Source: Sulfurovum sp.
GTDB lineage: Bacteria; Campylobacterota; Campylobacteria; Campylobacterales; Sulfurovaceae
Assembly (NCBI GenBank): GCA_013139765.1
Contig: WTAE01000046.1
Location: 1 to 37,758 of the forward strand
Direction: 5' to 3'
DNA: 37,758 nt
In this document: positions 1 through 10,110 of the stretch, one piece after another
Layout of the letters: the number at the start of each line of letters is the position of its first letter
Position numbering within the stretch: the stretch's first letter is position 1
Made by a program: the position numbers and the translations under genes
Notes under the pieces: generated by a model
Told to the model about the DNA's origin: nothing
What the model saw: the letters and a program-made list of their open reading frames with translations, nothing else
The model's database searches: none

Positions 1-725
1 ACACTTTGTGTATCTCTATCTACGAGTTTCCAGACAGTTTTGTTTTGAAGAAGTTTCATGAGCCAAGAGACAGAGTTGGACAGAGCATAAAACTTTGTAA
101 GTATCTCTTTTTTTCCGCTAACAGAAATATACGCTTCAATGAGTTGCTGATAGTCTATCTCTATTTTCAGTTTTGAAACAGAAAATAGAAAAAGAAAAAG
201 ATCACGAAACTGTAAATCTTCAAGTGCTACATCTTGGCTAAAACTCTCTTCAAAGTCTATAAAATAGATTGTATCATCTTTGGTAGTAAAATTCTTTATT
301 TGAGAACCACCATGATAGTTTTTTGTGTTGTGAAGTAGGGCAAGTGCTTCTAGTGTTTGGGCAATGAGTTTTTGTGGTTCCTCTGTAAGTTTGTATTTTA
401 TAAGATGATGTACAGTAGGTCCACAATCTTCTATCACAAAACAATCTTCTCTTACTGTGAGAACTTTTGGTACAGGGATCTGCATTTGTTTTAAGTTTTG
501 CAATTTAGAAGACTCATGGAGCAATGCAGCTGATGCGCTCTTCTTTTCTACAGGGCTCAAAATAGGGTTTTTACTCCATGCATAGACAAGTGTGTGAAAA
601 AGATTTGAGCCTGTTTTTCTAGCTCGTTTTACCCATACGCGTTCTCCCTCATACTCAAAAGGAAAAATCTCTGCTTTAGGGTTTTGTACTAAAGCAGTCT
701 CAAGGGATGATGTAAACTTACTCAC
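1..725 (-). CDS. Kinase-like protein (RIO/Bud32/LPS-kinase-like phosphotransferase), 3' end truncated by window edge
   Basis: Manual reverse-strand translation from GTG at 725 (overlapping the msbA stop) stays open to base 1. Contains YHGGSQIKNF and IYFIDFEESF, resembling kinase catalytic-loop and DFx motifs. Not in the supplied ORF list. Confidence 0.7.
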   Translation of the reverse strand, partial: MSKFTSSLETALVQNPKAEIFPFEYEGERVWVKRARKTGSNLFHTLVYAWSKNPILSPVEKKSASAALLHESSKLQNLKQMQIPVPKVLTVREDCFVIEDCGPTVHHLIKYKLTEEPQKLIAQTLEALALLHNTKNYHGGSQIKNFTTKDDTIYFIDFEESFSQDVALEDLQFRDLFLFLFSVSKLKIEIDYQQLIEAYISVSGKKEILTKFYALSNSVSWLMKLLQNKTVWKLVDRDTQS

Positions 726-2439
726 TAATAAAAGTTCCTGAGAGTCTTTTGTACTCATCACAGTGTTTTAAAAGATTTTCTTCTGTATTAACACAAATGA
801 CTTCTCCTGCTTTAAAGACAGCTATTTTGTCAGCGTTTTTAATGGTGCTGAGTCTGTGTGCAATGGTGATGGTGATTTTATCTTTACTTATCTCTTCAAG
901 CGCCGCGATGATTTTTTGTTCACTTTTTGAGTCTAGTGCAGAGGTTGCTTCATCAAATATCATGATTTGAGGGTCTACATACAAGGCTCTAGCAATGGCA
1001 ATACGTTGCCTCTGCCCACCAGAAAGATTGGCACCATGCTCATTGAGCTTTGTCTCAATGCCACCCATCTCTTCCACAAATTCATAAGCATTGGCTTGTT
1101 TAAGTGAAGCAATGACTTTTTCTTCATTAATTTCTTTACCATAAGCCACATTGGCAGCGATGCTGTCATTAAAGATGTATACCCTTTGCGTGACAATGGA
1201 AATGGAATTTCTCAAGGATTCAAGAGAAAAGTCTTTGATATTTGTATCATCTAAACGTATCTCTCCAGTTGTATTGTCGTAAAAACGCATAATGAGATTG
1301 ACCAGTGAACTTTTTCCTCCGCCACTGTCTCCAACCAGTGCCAATTTCTCACCTTTAGAAATGTGAAGGTTAATGTTCTTAAGGGCTTGCTTCTCTCCAT
1401 AAGAGAGACTTACGTCTTCAAAATGTAAAGTATTTAACGCAGTTACCGCTTTGTTTTTGCTTGAGACAATATTTGGATTTTGATCAAATATGTAAAGGAT
1501 ACGTTGCCCCGCAGCAACAGCATCTTGTAAGGCATTAAAAAGTACAGAGAGTCTTTTAATAGGGGTATAAAGCATGAAAAGTGCTGTTAAAAATGAGAAG
1601 AAAGACCCCACAGACATTTGACCTTCTATGACTTCTTTCCCCCCTGTCATAATGACTACCACCACCCCAATCGCACCCATTACTTCCATCAGTGGTCCGG
1701 AGAGTTCAGATGTTTTCACAGCTTTTAGATTAATCTTAAAAAACTCATGATTTTCTTTTTCAAACTTTTCTTGCTCAAACTTCTCAGAAGCATGGGCTTT
1801 AATCAGTTCAATATTGGAAAATATCTCAGAGAGTCTAGCAGTGATGTCAGATGTTTTCTCTTGAGACTTGTGAGAAAGCTTTTTTAATTTTTTAGCTATT
1901 CTTGAAAGAGGAAATACAATAAGTGGTAAAACAATCAATGCAAAAAATGAGAGTTTTGGACTCATGTAAATGACCACGCCAAGTAATCCAAGAGCAGTGA
2001 GCGTTTGTCTCCCAATCTCAGGTATCATGGTAGAGACTACCGCACGAATACGGTCTACATCATTGATATTTCTACTAATGAGCTCTCCAGATCTAAGGTT
2101 ATGGAAAAATGTCATGTCAAGGTGCAACATTTTGTCTAAAAGTCTGTTTCTTACTTTTCGGATGATGTCTAGCCCAATGAGAGAGGAGAAGTAAACCTGT
2201 ATGTATTTCCCTCCACCCTTCATTGCATACACTAGTATGATGGCATAAGGGAGCAGGTACAGCGCATCTAAGTTTTTCTCAACAAAGATGTCATCTAAGA
2301 CAGGTTTTACCAAGTATGCAGATGCAGATGCCCCCGCAGCAGAAAGAACCATACCCAACAATGCCAATAAAAAGTAGGGTACATAGCCTTTAAAGTAAGG
2401 TATAACCAATCTTTTGAGTAGGACTTTTATATCTTCCAC
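718..2439 (-). CDS. msbA: Lipid A / lipid-linked ABC exporter, MsbA-type (TM domain fused to ATPase)
   Basis: 573 aa; N-terminal TM domain; Walker A GDSGGGKSS; signature LSGGQRQRIAIARAL; IMIFDEATSALD. Confidence 0.9.
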   Translation of the reverse strand: MEDIKVLLKRLVIPYFKGYVPYFLLALLGMVLSAAGASASAYLVKPVLDDIFVEKNLDALYLLPYAIILVYAMKGGGKYIQVYFSSLIGLDIIRKVRNRLLDKMLHLDMTFFHNLRSGELISRNINDVDRIRAVVSTMIPEIGRQTLTALGLLGVVIYMSPKLSFFALIVLPLIVFPLSRIAKKLKKLSHKSQEKTSDITARLSEIFSNIELIKAHASEKFEQEKFEKENHEFFKINLKAVKTSELSGPLMEVMGAIGVVVVIMTGGKEVIEGQMSVGSFFSFLTALFMLYTPIKRLSVLFNALQDAVAAGQRILYIFDQNPNIVSSKNKAVTALNTLHFEDVSLSYGEKQALKNINLHISKGEKLALVGDSGGGKSSLVNLIMRFYDNTTGEIRLDDTNIKDFSLESLRNSISIVTQRVYIFNDSIAANVAYGKEINEEKVIASLKQANAYEFVEEMGGIETKLNEHGANLSGGQRQRIAIARALYVDPQIMIFDEATSALDSKSEQKIIAALEEISKDKITITIAHRLSTIKNADKIAVFKAGEVICVNTEENLLKHCDEYKRLSGTFISE

Positions 2440-2440
2440 G

Positions 2441-2992
2441 CTAAACCTTTGAAGCTCTTATATCACGTATTTTACCCGTATTCTCTTGAAAATACTGTTT
2501 GGCCTGCACAATAGTCTCAAAAGAGAGTGAAGCCTGGTCTATACGTTTGTCTCCAATATAGATAGAATGCCCAATCCCTGCATTGAGAGCTAAGTCAATA
2601 TCACTCTGTTTATCACCCACCATCCATGAGTGAGATAAATCTATCTCATACGTTTCCATTGCTTGCTCAATCATGCCAGTATTGGGTTTACGACAGTGGC
2701 AGTTTTCTTCAGGCGAGTGAGGACAATGATACACTTGCGCAATACGAACGTTTTGTGCTTCAAATTTCTCTACCATCCACTGTGTTAAAGTGTTAAAATC
2801 TTCTTGGGTGTAATACCCACGTCCAATGCCAGATTGATTGGTCACAATAAAGACTAAATACCCAGCATCAGAAAAAAGTTTTACAAAGTCAAAAATACCT
2901 TCCATGAATTCAAAATCTTTTATTTTTGAGACATAACCATGGTCAACATTAATGATCCCATCACGGTCTAGGAAAAGGGCATTTTTTTTCAA
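2441..2992 (-). CDS. gmhB: D-glycero-beta-D-manno-heptose-1,7-bisphosphate 7-phosphatase (HAD family)
   Basis: FLDRDGIINVDHGYV, TNQSGIGRGYY, CPHSPEENCHCRKPNTGMI, MVGDKQSDIDLA: HAD and GmhB zinc-loop motifs. Confidence 0.93.
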   Translation of the reverse strand: MKKNALFLDRDGIINVDHGYVSKIKDFEFMEGIFDFVKLFSDAGYLVFIVTNQSGIGRGYYTQEDFNTLTQWMVEKFEAQNVRIAQVYHCPHSPEENCHCRKPNTGMIEQAMETYEIDLSHSWMVGDKQSDIDLALNAGIGHSIYIGDKRIDQASLSFETIVQAKQYFQENTGKIRDIRASKV

Positions 2993-4305
2993 CTCGCACC
3001 ATCTTTAAGGAGTACAGTTTTAATAGTCTTTATCAAAATAACCAGATCCATCCAGAGGTTCCAATTCCTTATATACCAGACGTCTAGTTCTATCCGTGAC
3101 ACAAAGTCTACATCTGACCTCCCACTGACTTGCCAAAGACCAGTAATTCCTGGTTTGACAGAAAGTATGGTCTCTAACTCTTCACCTATTTTCTTTTTTT
3201 CACTAAGAATGTAAGGACGCGGTCCTATAAAGCTCATTTCACCTCTAAATACATTAAAGATTTGTGGCAGTTCATCTAGTGATGAACGGCGTAAAAAATG
3301 ACCGACTTTAGTGATGCGTGGGTCATTTTTGTATTTATGGTAGGTCTCATAATACTGTAGCTCTTCAGGATGTTTTTTTAAATACGCTTCCAAAATCCCA
3401 TCGCTATTTTCATACATGGTTTGAAATTTATAGCAAGTGAAATGTTGCTCATTTTTTCCTAAACGTTTCTGTTTAAAAAGTATGTTTTCATTTGGGTTGT
3501 TACGGTTTATTTTATAGGCTATAAACAACATGACAGGAATGAGAAATGGAAAGATGAACAGAGTAAGGAAGAAATCAGAAACTCTTTTTAAAAGGAGTCT
3601 ATATCGACTTTTTAAACGGTTTTGAAAGACAATAAGGTTTGTACGTGTATTGGAAAGATCGTATATGTGAGAGTGTGTTAAATCATAATCCGCCATCAAA
3701 GGGATAAAGATTACTTCTTTTCGATGTTTAATCTCTTCTGAAATGACTTTTTTTAATGTTAGGAGATCATTCTCTTTCGAGTTTATAAACACAGTAGAGG
3801 GTTCCTCTTTAGCTTTTGGTTTTACATAACCCAGATACGGATTTTTATATATTTCATCGGAGAGGAAAGGGTCATTACCATAAACAGTTGCTTTTTTTTG
3901 CCAAAGACCGAGTTTATGAAGCAGTTTTTTAGAGATATTTTTAGAAAGTGGAATAAGCAGAGCCATAAAAATAAAGGAAAGACCTATGACCAGTCTGGAA
4001 TACTCCCCCATGGATTTGGTCATTGCCAAATAAGCAAAGATGAGTATAGTAGAGAAAATAATCCCTTTAAGTATAAGCCGACTCTCATGCCAAAAGTCAT
4101 ACCGGTATGTATAAATACCTTCATAGGCAAAAAGTAGAATGAGTATGATGTAAAGAGGATAAAAGCTAAGGTACTCCATCAATGGGGTAGTTTGTAAAGT
4201 GAGGTCTTCAAAAGACGATCTTGCAATATATGCAAGATACAGAGAAAGACAGATCATGATAATATCAAAAAGTATAAATATTATTTTTGATATAAAATCT
4301 TTCAT
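2989..4305 (-). CDS. Polyprenyl-phosphate sugar phosphotransferase (WbaP/WcaJ-like polyprenyl glycosylphosphotransferase)
   Basis: N-terminal TM segments. C-terminal bacterial sugar transferase motifs: LFKQKRLGKNEQHFTCYKFQTMYENSD, RRSSLDELPQIFNVFRGEMSFIGPRPY, KPGITGLWQVSGRSD. Confidence 0.92.
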   Translation of the reverse strand: MKDFISKIIFILFDIIMICLSLYLAYIARSSFEDLTLQTTPLMEYLSFYPLYIILILLFAYEGIYTYRYDFWHESRLILKGIIFSTILIFAYLAMTKSMGEYSRLVIGLSFIFMALLIPLSKNISKKLLHKLGLWQKKATVYGNDPFLSDEIYKNPYLGYVKPKAKEEPSTVFINSKENDLLTLKKVISEEIKHRKEVIFIPLMADYDLTHSHIYDLSNTRTNLIVFQNRLKSRYRLLLKRVSDFFLTLFIFPFLIPVMLFIAYKINRNNPNENILFKQKRLGKNEQHFTCYKFQTMYENSDGILEAYLKKHPEELQYYETYHKYKNDPRITKVGHFLRRSSLDELPQIFNVFRGEMSFIGPRPYILSEKKKIGEELETILSVKPGITGLWQVSGRSDVDFVSRIELDVWYIRNWNLWMDLVILIKTIKTVLLKDGAS

Positions 4306-4329
4306 CTGTAGCCTTAAAATAATTTAGAT

Positions 4330-5436
4330 TTATTTTAGCAGAAAATTATTTACTTTCTCATCTACAAAAGTTTTAAATTCTTCTTGGAAACGTTCTGATG
4401 AGAAGTTCTTTGCATGTTCAGAAACTTTTTTTGCATCAAAAGAGAGCGTTTCAAATTTTATAACGGCATCATTAATACTTTCAATTGACTGTTCCCCAAA
4501 TAAAATACCTGTTTCTTCATCTTTAACAGTATCCAATACACCACCTTTTCCATAAGCAATGACAGGTGTTCCACAGGCCATTGCTTCTACTGGAACAATA
4601 CCAAAGTCTTCAAAAGCGGCATAGACAAAAGCTTTGCTTTTTTGCATATAGTGAACCATGTCTTCATCACTGCAGTAGCCTAGTACTTCTATGTTATCTT
4701 TTGCTATACGTTTTATCTCTTCGTATTGTTCCCCTGAGCCAGCTACTTTGAGATGTTTTCCATTTTCATTGAAGGCTTCAACAATTAATTTCACTTTTTT
4801 GTAAGGAACAAGACGTGCAGCTGTAAAATAAAAATCTTCTTTTTTTTCATAGTGTGTAAATTTTTCTGTATCAACCGGAGGAAAAATGATGTGTGATTCA
4901 CGTCTATAATATTTTTCTATACGAGCCTGTATGAGTGTAGAGATAGCGACAAATTTGTCGACTCTATTGGAGGAAATAACATCCCAAATTCGTATTTTAT
5001 GTAATACTTTTCTTAAGATAAATGCTTTTATTCCAGATATGTTGTGTTCTTTAAAATAGGTATGGTACATATCCCAAGCATAGCGCATGGGTGAGTATTG
5101 ATAACAGATATGAAGTTGATGTGGTCCTGTTAATACACCTTTTGCTACAGCATGTGAAGATGAGATGACGAGATCATAGTCATCTAAATTAAATTGCTCT
5201 ATAGCAATGGGGAAAAGAGCTAGGTAGTTACGGAACTTTGTAGATGCAAAAGGGAGTTTTTGTATGAAAGACGTAGTTGCTTTTTTACCTTTTAAGTATT
5301 TTGTACGATTTTCATCTGAAAAAAAGTCCACCAAAGAAAAAAGATCAGCATCAGGGTAAAGTTCCAACATATTTTCTATTACATTCTCTGCCCCACCTGG
5401 TGTATCAAACCAATCATGTATTATTGCAATTTTCAT
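4330..5436 (-). CDS. GT4-family glycosyltransferase (WbaZ-like)
   Basis: MKIAIIHDWFDTPGGAENVIENM N-terminus; C-terminal FEDFGIVPVEAMACGTPVIAYGKGGVLDTV. Confidence 0.85.
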   Translation of the reverse strand: MKIAIIHDWFDTPGGAENVIENMLELYPDADLFSLVDFFSDENRTKYLKGKKATTSFIQKLPFASTKFRNYLALFPIAIEQFNLDDYDLVISSSHAVAKGVLTGPHQLHICYQYSPMRYAWDMYHTYFKEHNISGIKAFILRKVLHKIRIWDVISSNRVDKFVAISTLIQARIEKYYRRESHIIFPPVDTEKFTHYEKKEDFYFTAARLVPYKKVKLIVEAFNENGKHLKVAGSGEQYEEIKRIAKDNIEVLGYCSDEDMVHYMQKSKAFVYAAFEDFGIVPVEAMACGTPVIAYGKGGVLDTVKDEETGILFGEQSIESINDAVIKFETLSFDAKKVSEHAKNFSSERFQEEFKTFVDEKVNNFLLK

Positions 5437-5511
5437 TTTTGTCCATCATTTTTGTTTTTTAGGCTTATCTCAACAGCTAAATAATCATTATTTTTTTGGA
5501 TATTAATATAT

Positions 5512-6708
5512 TTAATTGTCATTATTAAATATATCCCGTGTATAAACTTTATTAACGACATCATGTAAATTTTCACTAAGCCTATTGGCTACTATTACAT
5601 CTGCCATAGTCTTGAACTGTTCCAAATCTTTAATTATTTTTGAATGGAAGAATTCATTTTCATCATAGCTAGGTTCATAGATAATTATTTCTATACCTTT
5701 TGCTTTGATTCTCTTCATAATGCCCTGAATCGCAGAACTTCGAAAATTATCAGAGCCTACTTTCATAATTAGTCTATATATACCAACTGTAGGTACTTTT
5801 TCTTTTGTAGGTTTTATTTTATCCAGTTTTTTTAGTATAGAGTCGGCTATAAAGTCTTTTCTTGTACTGTTGGCATTTACGATGGCTTCTATCATATTGG
5901 ATGGTACATCTTTATAGTTTGCTAAAAGTTGCTTGGTGTCTTTAGGTAGGCAGTACCCCCCATATCCAAAGGATGGGTTGTTATAGTGGTCCCCAATTCT
6001 AGGGTCCAATCCCACACCCTCTATGATCTGTTTCGTATCGAGATTATGAATCTGTGCATAGGAGTCTAGTTCATTAAAATATGCTACTCGCATAGCAAGA
6101 TACGTATTTGAAAAAAGTTTAACTGCCTCCGCTTCAGTTGAGTCAATGAAGAGCACAGAGATATCTTCTTTTATGGCTCCTTGTGCAAGTAAGTCTGCAA
6201 ATCGTTTAGCCCTCTTACTTTGTTCCCCTACGATAATTCTTGAAGGGTATAAGTTATCGTGTAGGGCTTTTCCTTCTCGTAAGAATTCAGGAGAGAATAG
6301 AATATTGTTTGTATTAAACTTTTCTTTTAGCGAAGCAGTATACCCTACAGGAACAGTTGATTTTATAATCATAATGGCATCTGGGTTAACTTCTAATACA
6401 TCAGATATTACATATTCAATAGATTGTGTATTGAAGTAATTTGTCTCAGTATCATAATCTGTGGGCGTAGCAATTATCACATAGTTAGCATCTTTGTAGG
6501 CTACATTCTTATCTAAGGTAGCTTTGAAATTTAGATCATCTTTCTGAAGATATTCTTGAATCTCTTTATCATCAATTGGAGATATTTTTTTATTTAGCAG
6601 TACTATTTTTTCAGGGATGATATCAAAAATAATGACTTCATTATGTTGGGATAATAAAATACCATTTGAAAGACCTACATATCCAGCACCTGCAATAGCA
6701 ATCTTCAT
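5512..6708 (-). CDS. ugd: UDP-glucose 6-dehydrogenase family
   Basis: [21 protein letters not shown] Rossmann motif; [41 protein letters not shown] active site. Confidence 0.9.
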   Translation of the reverse strand: MKIAIAGAGYVGLSNGILLSQHNEVIIFDIIPEKIVLLNKKISPIDDKEIQEYLQKDDLNFKATLDKNVAYKDANYVIIATPTDYDTETNYFNTQSIEYVISDVLEVNPDAIMIIKSTVPVGYTASLKEKFNTNNILFSPEFLREGKALHDNLYPSRIIVGEQSKRAKRFADLLAQGAIKEDISVLFIDSTEAEAVKLFSNTYLAMRVAYFNELDSYAQIHNLDTKQIIEGVGLDPRIGDHYNNPSFGYGGYCLPKDTKQLLANYKDVPSNMIEAIVNANSTRKDFIADSILKKLDKIKPTKEKVPTVGIYRLIMKVGSDNFRSSAIQGIMKRIKAKGIEIIIYEPSYDENEFFHSKIIKDLEQFKTMADVIVANRLSENLHDVVNKVYTRDIFNNDN

Positions 6709-7865
6709 TTTACTGCCTTTAAAATTTTCATCATCTCTTCATAACGTTTTTGCCATGTTTGTTCAAGACAAACCGTTAAAATTTTCTCTCTATCTTTAGT
6801 AACGTTCTCTTCTAATATAAGCTCTAAGTTTTGTAAAAATTCATCTCTTGAAGTACTATTAAAATATATCTCTTCATATTGTTTGAGTGAAGAGAGGTTT
6901 GTTGTCACAACTTGTTTACCTGCGGAAAGATATTCAAAAAACTTCATTGGAAACATAGACTCTGTGTATGCATTTAATTGCGCAGGTATAACCGTTACAT
7001 CTGCATATTGAAGATACTCAGGCAAGGTTTTATACGCTTTAGGCCCTATGAAATGTACATTTTTCATTGTTAACAGGGTTCCAATGCTTGTACTGGGTTG
7101 ACCTTCTCCAATTTCCCCTATCATTATCCATTGCCATTCTTTTTTTATTGTGGCAATGGAGGCTATAAGTTCAAAGTCTACTTTATAATCACTCAGTGCA
7201 CCAATGAAAAGTATTTTTGGTCCACTAATCTCACTTATATCCTCGGGTTCATCAAATATATTTTTGTTTGCTTCTGCAAAGTGAGTGTAGTCACACACAT
7301 TATTTTGATAGTGTGTATGTGAGTTGAGTGGGAACAATCTATCGTAAAGTGCCTGACTGGTGGTAAACACAACATCAGCTTTACCTGTCAAAGTCTCTTC
7401 TCTTTCTCGTATGGTATTTGTGTCCATACCTGGAGAAGCGCTCAAATCATCAACACAATGATAGACTAGGGTATCACTATCAAATGCATCTACTATCTGG
7501 TCTGTGATGGGTGAATACGTCCATATAATGGGTTTCTTGAAGCCGAGGAAAAATGCAAGTACCTTCACAAAAGAAACCAATATCCATTTGTTCACAAAGG
7601 AGATAAATTTATTACTATGAAAAGGAATGATAAAAGGACTTATCTTCCAAATATTTTTACTTACATGCGAGTAGGGTACAAATAAAGACTTTAAACGTTT
7701 TAAAATACGTTTTATATCTCTAGCTGTTGCTGTAGGCTTACGTAATCCTAGAGAATCAATATAGATAACTCTATGGCCATTCTCTTCAAAAGTTTTTGCC
7801 ATATGTTGTTTGTTTGTCCAAAAAGGGTTGTCCCAATCTGCAGTTGAGAAAATAACGATATCCAT
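6705..7865 (-). CDS. Glycosyltransferase (GT4/TuaH-like)
   Basis: Two-domain GT-B architecture; [49 protein letters not shown]. Confidence 0.75.
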   Translation of the reverse strand: MDIVIFSTADWDNPFWTNKQHMAKTFEENGHRVIYIDSLGLRKPTATARDIKRILKRLKSLFVPYSHVSKNIWKISPFIIPFHSNKFISFVNKWILVSFVKVLAFFLGFKKPIIWTYSPITDQIVDAFDSDTLVYHCVDDLSASPGMDTNTIREREETLTGKADVVFTTSQALYDRLFPLNSHTHYQNNVCDYTHFAEANKNIFDEPEDISEISGPKILFIGALSDYKVDFELIASIATIKKEWQWIMIGEIGEGQPSTSIGTLLTMKNVHFIGPKAYKTLPEYLQYADVTVIPAQLNAYTESMFPMKFFEYLSAGKQVVTTNLSSLKQYEEIYFNSTSRDEFLQNLELILEENVTKDREKILTVCLEQTWQKRYEEMMKILKAVK

Positions 7866-8986
7866 TAAGCTAAAACCTTCTTACCAAAATTATCATTTAG
7901 TTTTTTACCAAACTTTTGACCTTTTACTTCTATATAGCGATACGTTAAGTTAGAGACAAACACTACAATCCCTAAGAGTAGAAGAACAATGAAATTATTT
8001 AAAAATCCACTTCCAAAGTCAATATATCTTATGTCATTTTCCATATATGTCCATTGGGTGTTTAATAGTTTCTGACCAATGAGTACTACAGCTTTTAAAC
8101 ACACAATAATACTTGCATGCACTAAATAGATTGAATATGAAATTTTTCCAAAAAATAAAAATAATTTTTTTCTCAAAAGGGTAGAAACAATTCCTTTTTC
8201 ATAAGAGAAAATAAATATTGAACCACAAAACAATAAACTAAGTATGACAGACTTTTCCTTGATGGTTGATACCAATACTAAATACACAGCCATTAAAACA
8301 GTGACTTCAAGAAAGGAATAGATATATTTATTCCGAATATGATGCGTATGACTATAAATAATATAGGTTATCGCCCCTGCAAAAAAACCTGATAAGCCCC
8401 GTAGTATTTCAGTAGAAACGGAATACTGAAGTATGATAAAAAAGGAAGCTATTGAGATGAAAAACCAAATTATTTTTCGAAAATTATTTTTCAGCATAAA
8501 CGTAGCAAAAAAGATAAAATATAAGTAGTATTCTACACTGATACTCCAGGCGGGGTTATTCCAACTCGTTGAAATTGTATGAGGTAGCCAAGATTGTAAT
8601 AATAATGCATTAGGAAGTATTTGATTAATAGCTGTTTCTCCCGAAAAAGGTATATGATTAAAATGTACCCCGTATTTATATGCGAAGAATTTTCCTAATT
8701 CTAACAATACAAAGACAAACAACATCAAAAGATGTAAAGGAAATATTCTAAATGTTCTAGATATGAAAAATCTTTTAAAGCTGATATTTACATTTTTAAA
8801 ATAACTATGCGTCAGCACAAACCCACTTAGGACGAAGAAAAAGTCCACAAAGTATTTAGCATTTTGAAAAAAAATATATTCAGTAATACTATTTGAAAAT
8901 TGCATATGAAAAACAACAATTATCAGTGCAGATAAACCTCGAAAACTATCTAAAACATTAAATCGTTGCGGTCTTGTATCAGGCAT
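7865..8986 (-). CDS. Acyltransferase family 3 membrane protein (O-acetyltransferase-like)
   Basis: Multi-TM; FNVLDSFRGLSALIIVVFHMQ, FFFVLSGFVLTHSYF, NPAWSISVEYYLYFIF. Confidence 0.9.
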   Translation of the reverse strand: MPDTRPQRFNVLDSFRGLSALIIVVFHMQFSNSITEYIFFQNAKYFVDFFFVLSGFVLTHSYFKNVNISFKRFFISRTFRIFPLHLLMLFVFVLLELGKFFAYKYGVHFNHIPFSGETAINQILPNALLLQSWLPHTISTSWNNPAWSISVEYYLYFIFFATFMLKNNFRKIIWFFISIASFFIILQYSVSTEILRGLSGFFAGAITYIIYSHTHHIRNKYIYSFLEVTVLMAVYLVLVSTIKEKSVILSLLFCGSIFIFSYEKGIVSTLLRKKLFLFFGKISYSIYLVHASIIVCLKAVVLIGQKLLNTQWTYMENDIRYIDFGSGFLNNFIVLLLLGIVVFVSNLTYRYIEVKGQKFGKKLNDNFGKKVLA

Positions 8987-9000
8987 TTAAAAGTACCATA

Positions 9001-10110
9001 TTAAAAACTAATTTTTTTTACTATAGATACTATTTGTGTAGCAGTCGTTCCATCACCATAAGGGTTATGTGCTTTACGCATCGTTGCATAGAGTTGATCA
9101 TTGTCTATAAGCTCACTAATGGTTTCAACAATCAAATCTTTAGAAGTCCCCACAAGCTTAACGGTTCCAGCTTCTAGTGCTTCTGGTCGTTCTGTGGTGT
9201 CCCTCATTACAATAACAGGCTTCCCAAGGCTTGGCGCCTCTTCTTGCATTCCACCGCTGTCCGTTAAGATAATATGGCTTCTACTCATTAAATAGACAAA
9301 ACTTTCATATTCTAAGGGCTTGATCAAATAGATATTGGGAACATTTGAAAGTATCTCGTTGACTGGTTTTTGAACATTAGGGTTAAGATGCACAGGATAA
9401 ACAATATCTATATTTTTATACTTTAGGGCAAGTGCTTTAAGTGCTTCACATATATTTAAAAAACCATTTCCAAAGTTTTCTCTTCTATGTCCTGTCACTA
9501 AAATGTACTTACGCTCTTTAAATGCGTACCCATCAATAGGTATATGTTTACTTTTATTTTTTTCAACAACTTTGAAAAGTGCATCAACGACACTGTTCCC
9601 CACAACAAAAATATCTTCTTCCTGAATATTTTCTTTTAAAAGGTTCTCTTTTGCCGTAGCAGTAGGTGCAAAATGATATTTTGCAATGCTTGAACTAAGT
9701 TGTCTATTTATCTCTTCAGGAAATGGAGAATAAATGTCATGTGTTCTTAACCCAGCTTCAATATGGGCAACATCTATTTTTTGATAATACGCTGCCAAAC
9801 TTGCTGAAAGAGTTGTTGTCGTATCCCCATGAACAAATACCATGTCTGGGCTAAACGCACTTAAGACTTCTCTCATCCCCAAAAGAACATTGGAGGTGAT
9901 GTCATATAAGTCTTGTCCTGGCTTCATAAGATTTAAATCGTAATCAGGTGTGATATCAAATATCTCAAGGACTTGGTCTAGCATTTCTCTGTGTTGAGCA
10001 GTGACACATACTTTAGTAATGAATGCACTCTCTTTTTGAAAAGCTTTGACAAGGGGTGCCATTTTTATGGCTTCGGGTCTTGTCCCAAATACAAGTAATA
10101 TTTTTTTCAT
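9001..10110 (-). CDS. wecB: UDP-N-acetylglucosamine 2-epimerase (non-hydrolysing)
   Basis: LVFGTRPEAIKMAPLVKAF, VHGDTTTTLSASLAAYY, HIEAGLRTHDIYSPFPEEINR, LTDSGGMQEEAPSLGKPVIVMRDTTERPEALEAGT. Confidence 0.95.
   Translation of the reverse strand: MKKILLVFGTRPEAIKMAPLVKAFQKESAFITKVCVTAQHREMLDQVLEIFDITPDYDLNLMKPGQDLYDITSNVLLGMREVLSAFSPDMVFVHGDTTTTLSASLAAYYQKIDVAHIEAGLRTHDIYSPFPEEINRQLSSSIAKYHFAPTATAKENLLKENIQEEDIFVVGNSVVDALFKVVEKNKSKHIPIDGYAFKERKYILVTGHRRENFGNGFLNICEALKALALKYKNIDIVYPVHLNPNVQKPVNEILSNVPNIYLIKPLEYESFVYLMSRSHIILTDSGGMQEEAPSLGKPVIVMRDTTERPEALEAGTVKLVGTSKDLIVETISELIDNDQLYATMRKAHNPYGDGTTATQIVSIVKKISF

Noticed and set aside
975-1196. 73-aa minus-strand ORF overlapping msbA in another frame
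   Set aside because: Out-of-frame read-through of the ABC ATPase region.
6146-6439. 97-aa plus-strand ORF inside ugd
   Set aside because: Antisense shadow ORF with no family signature.
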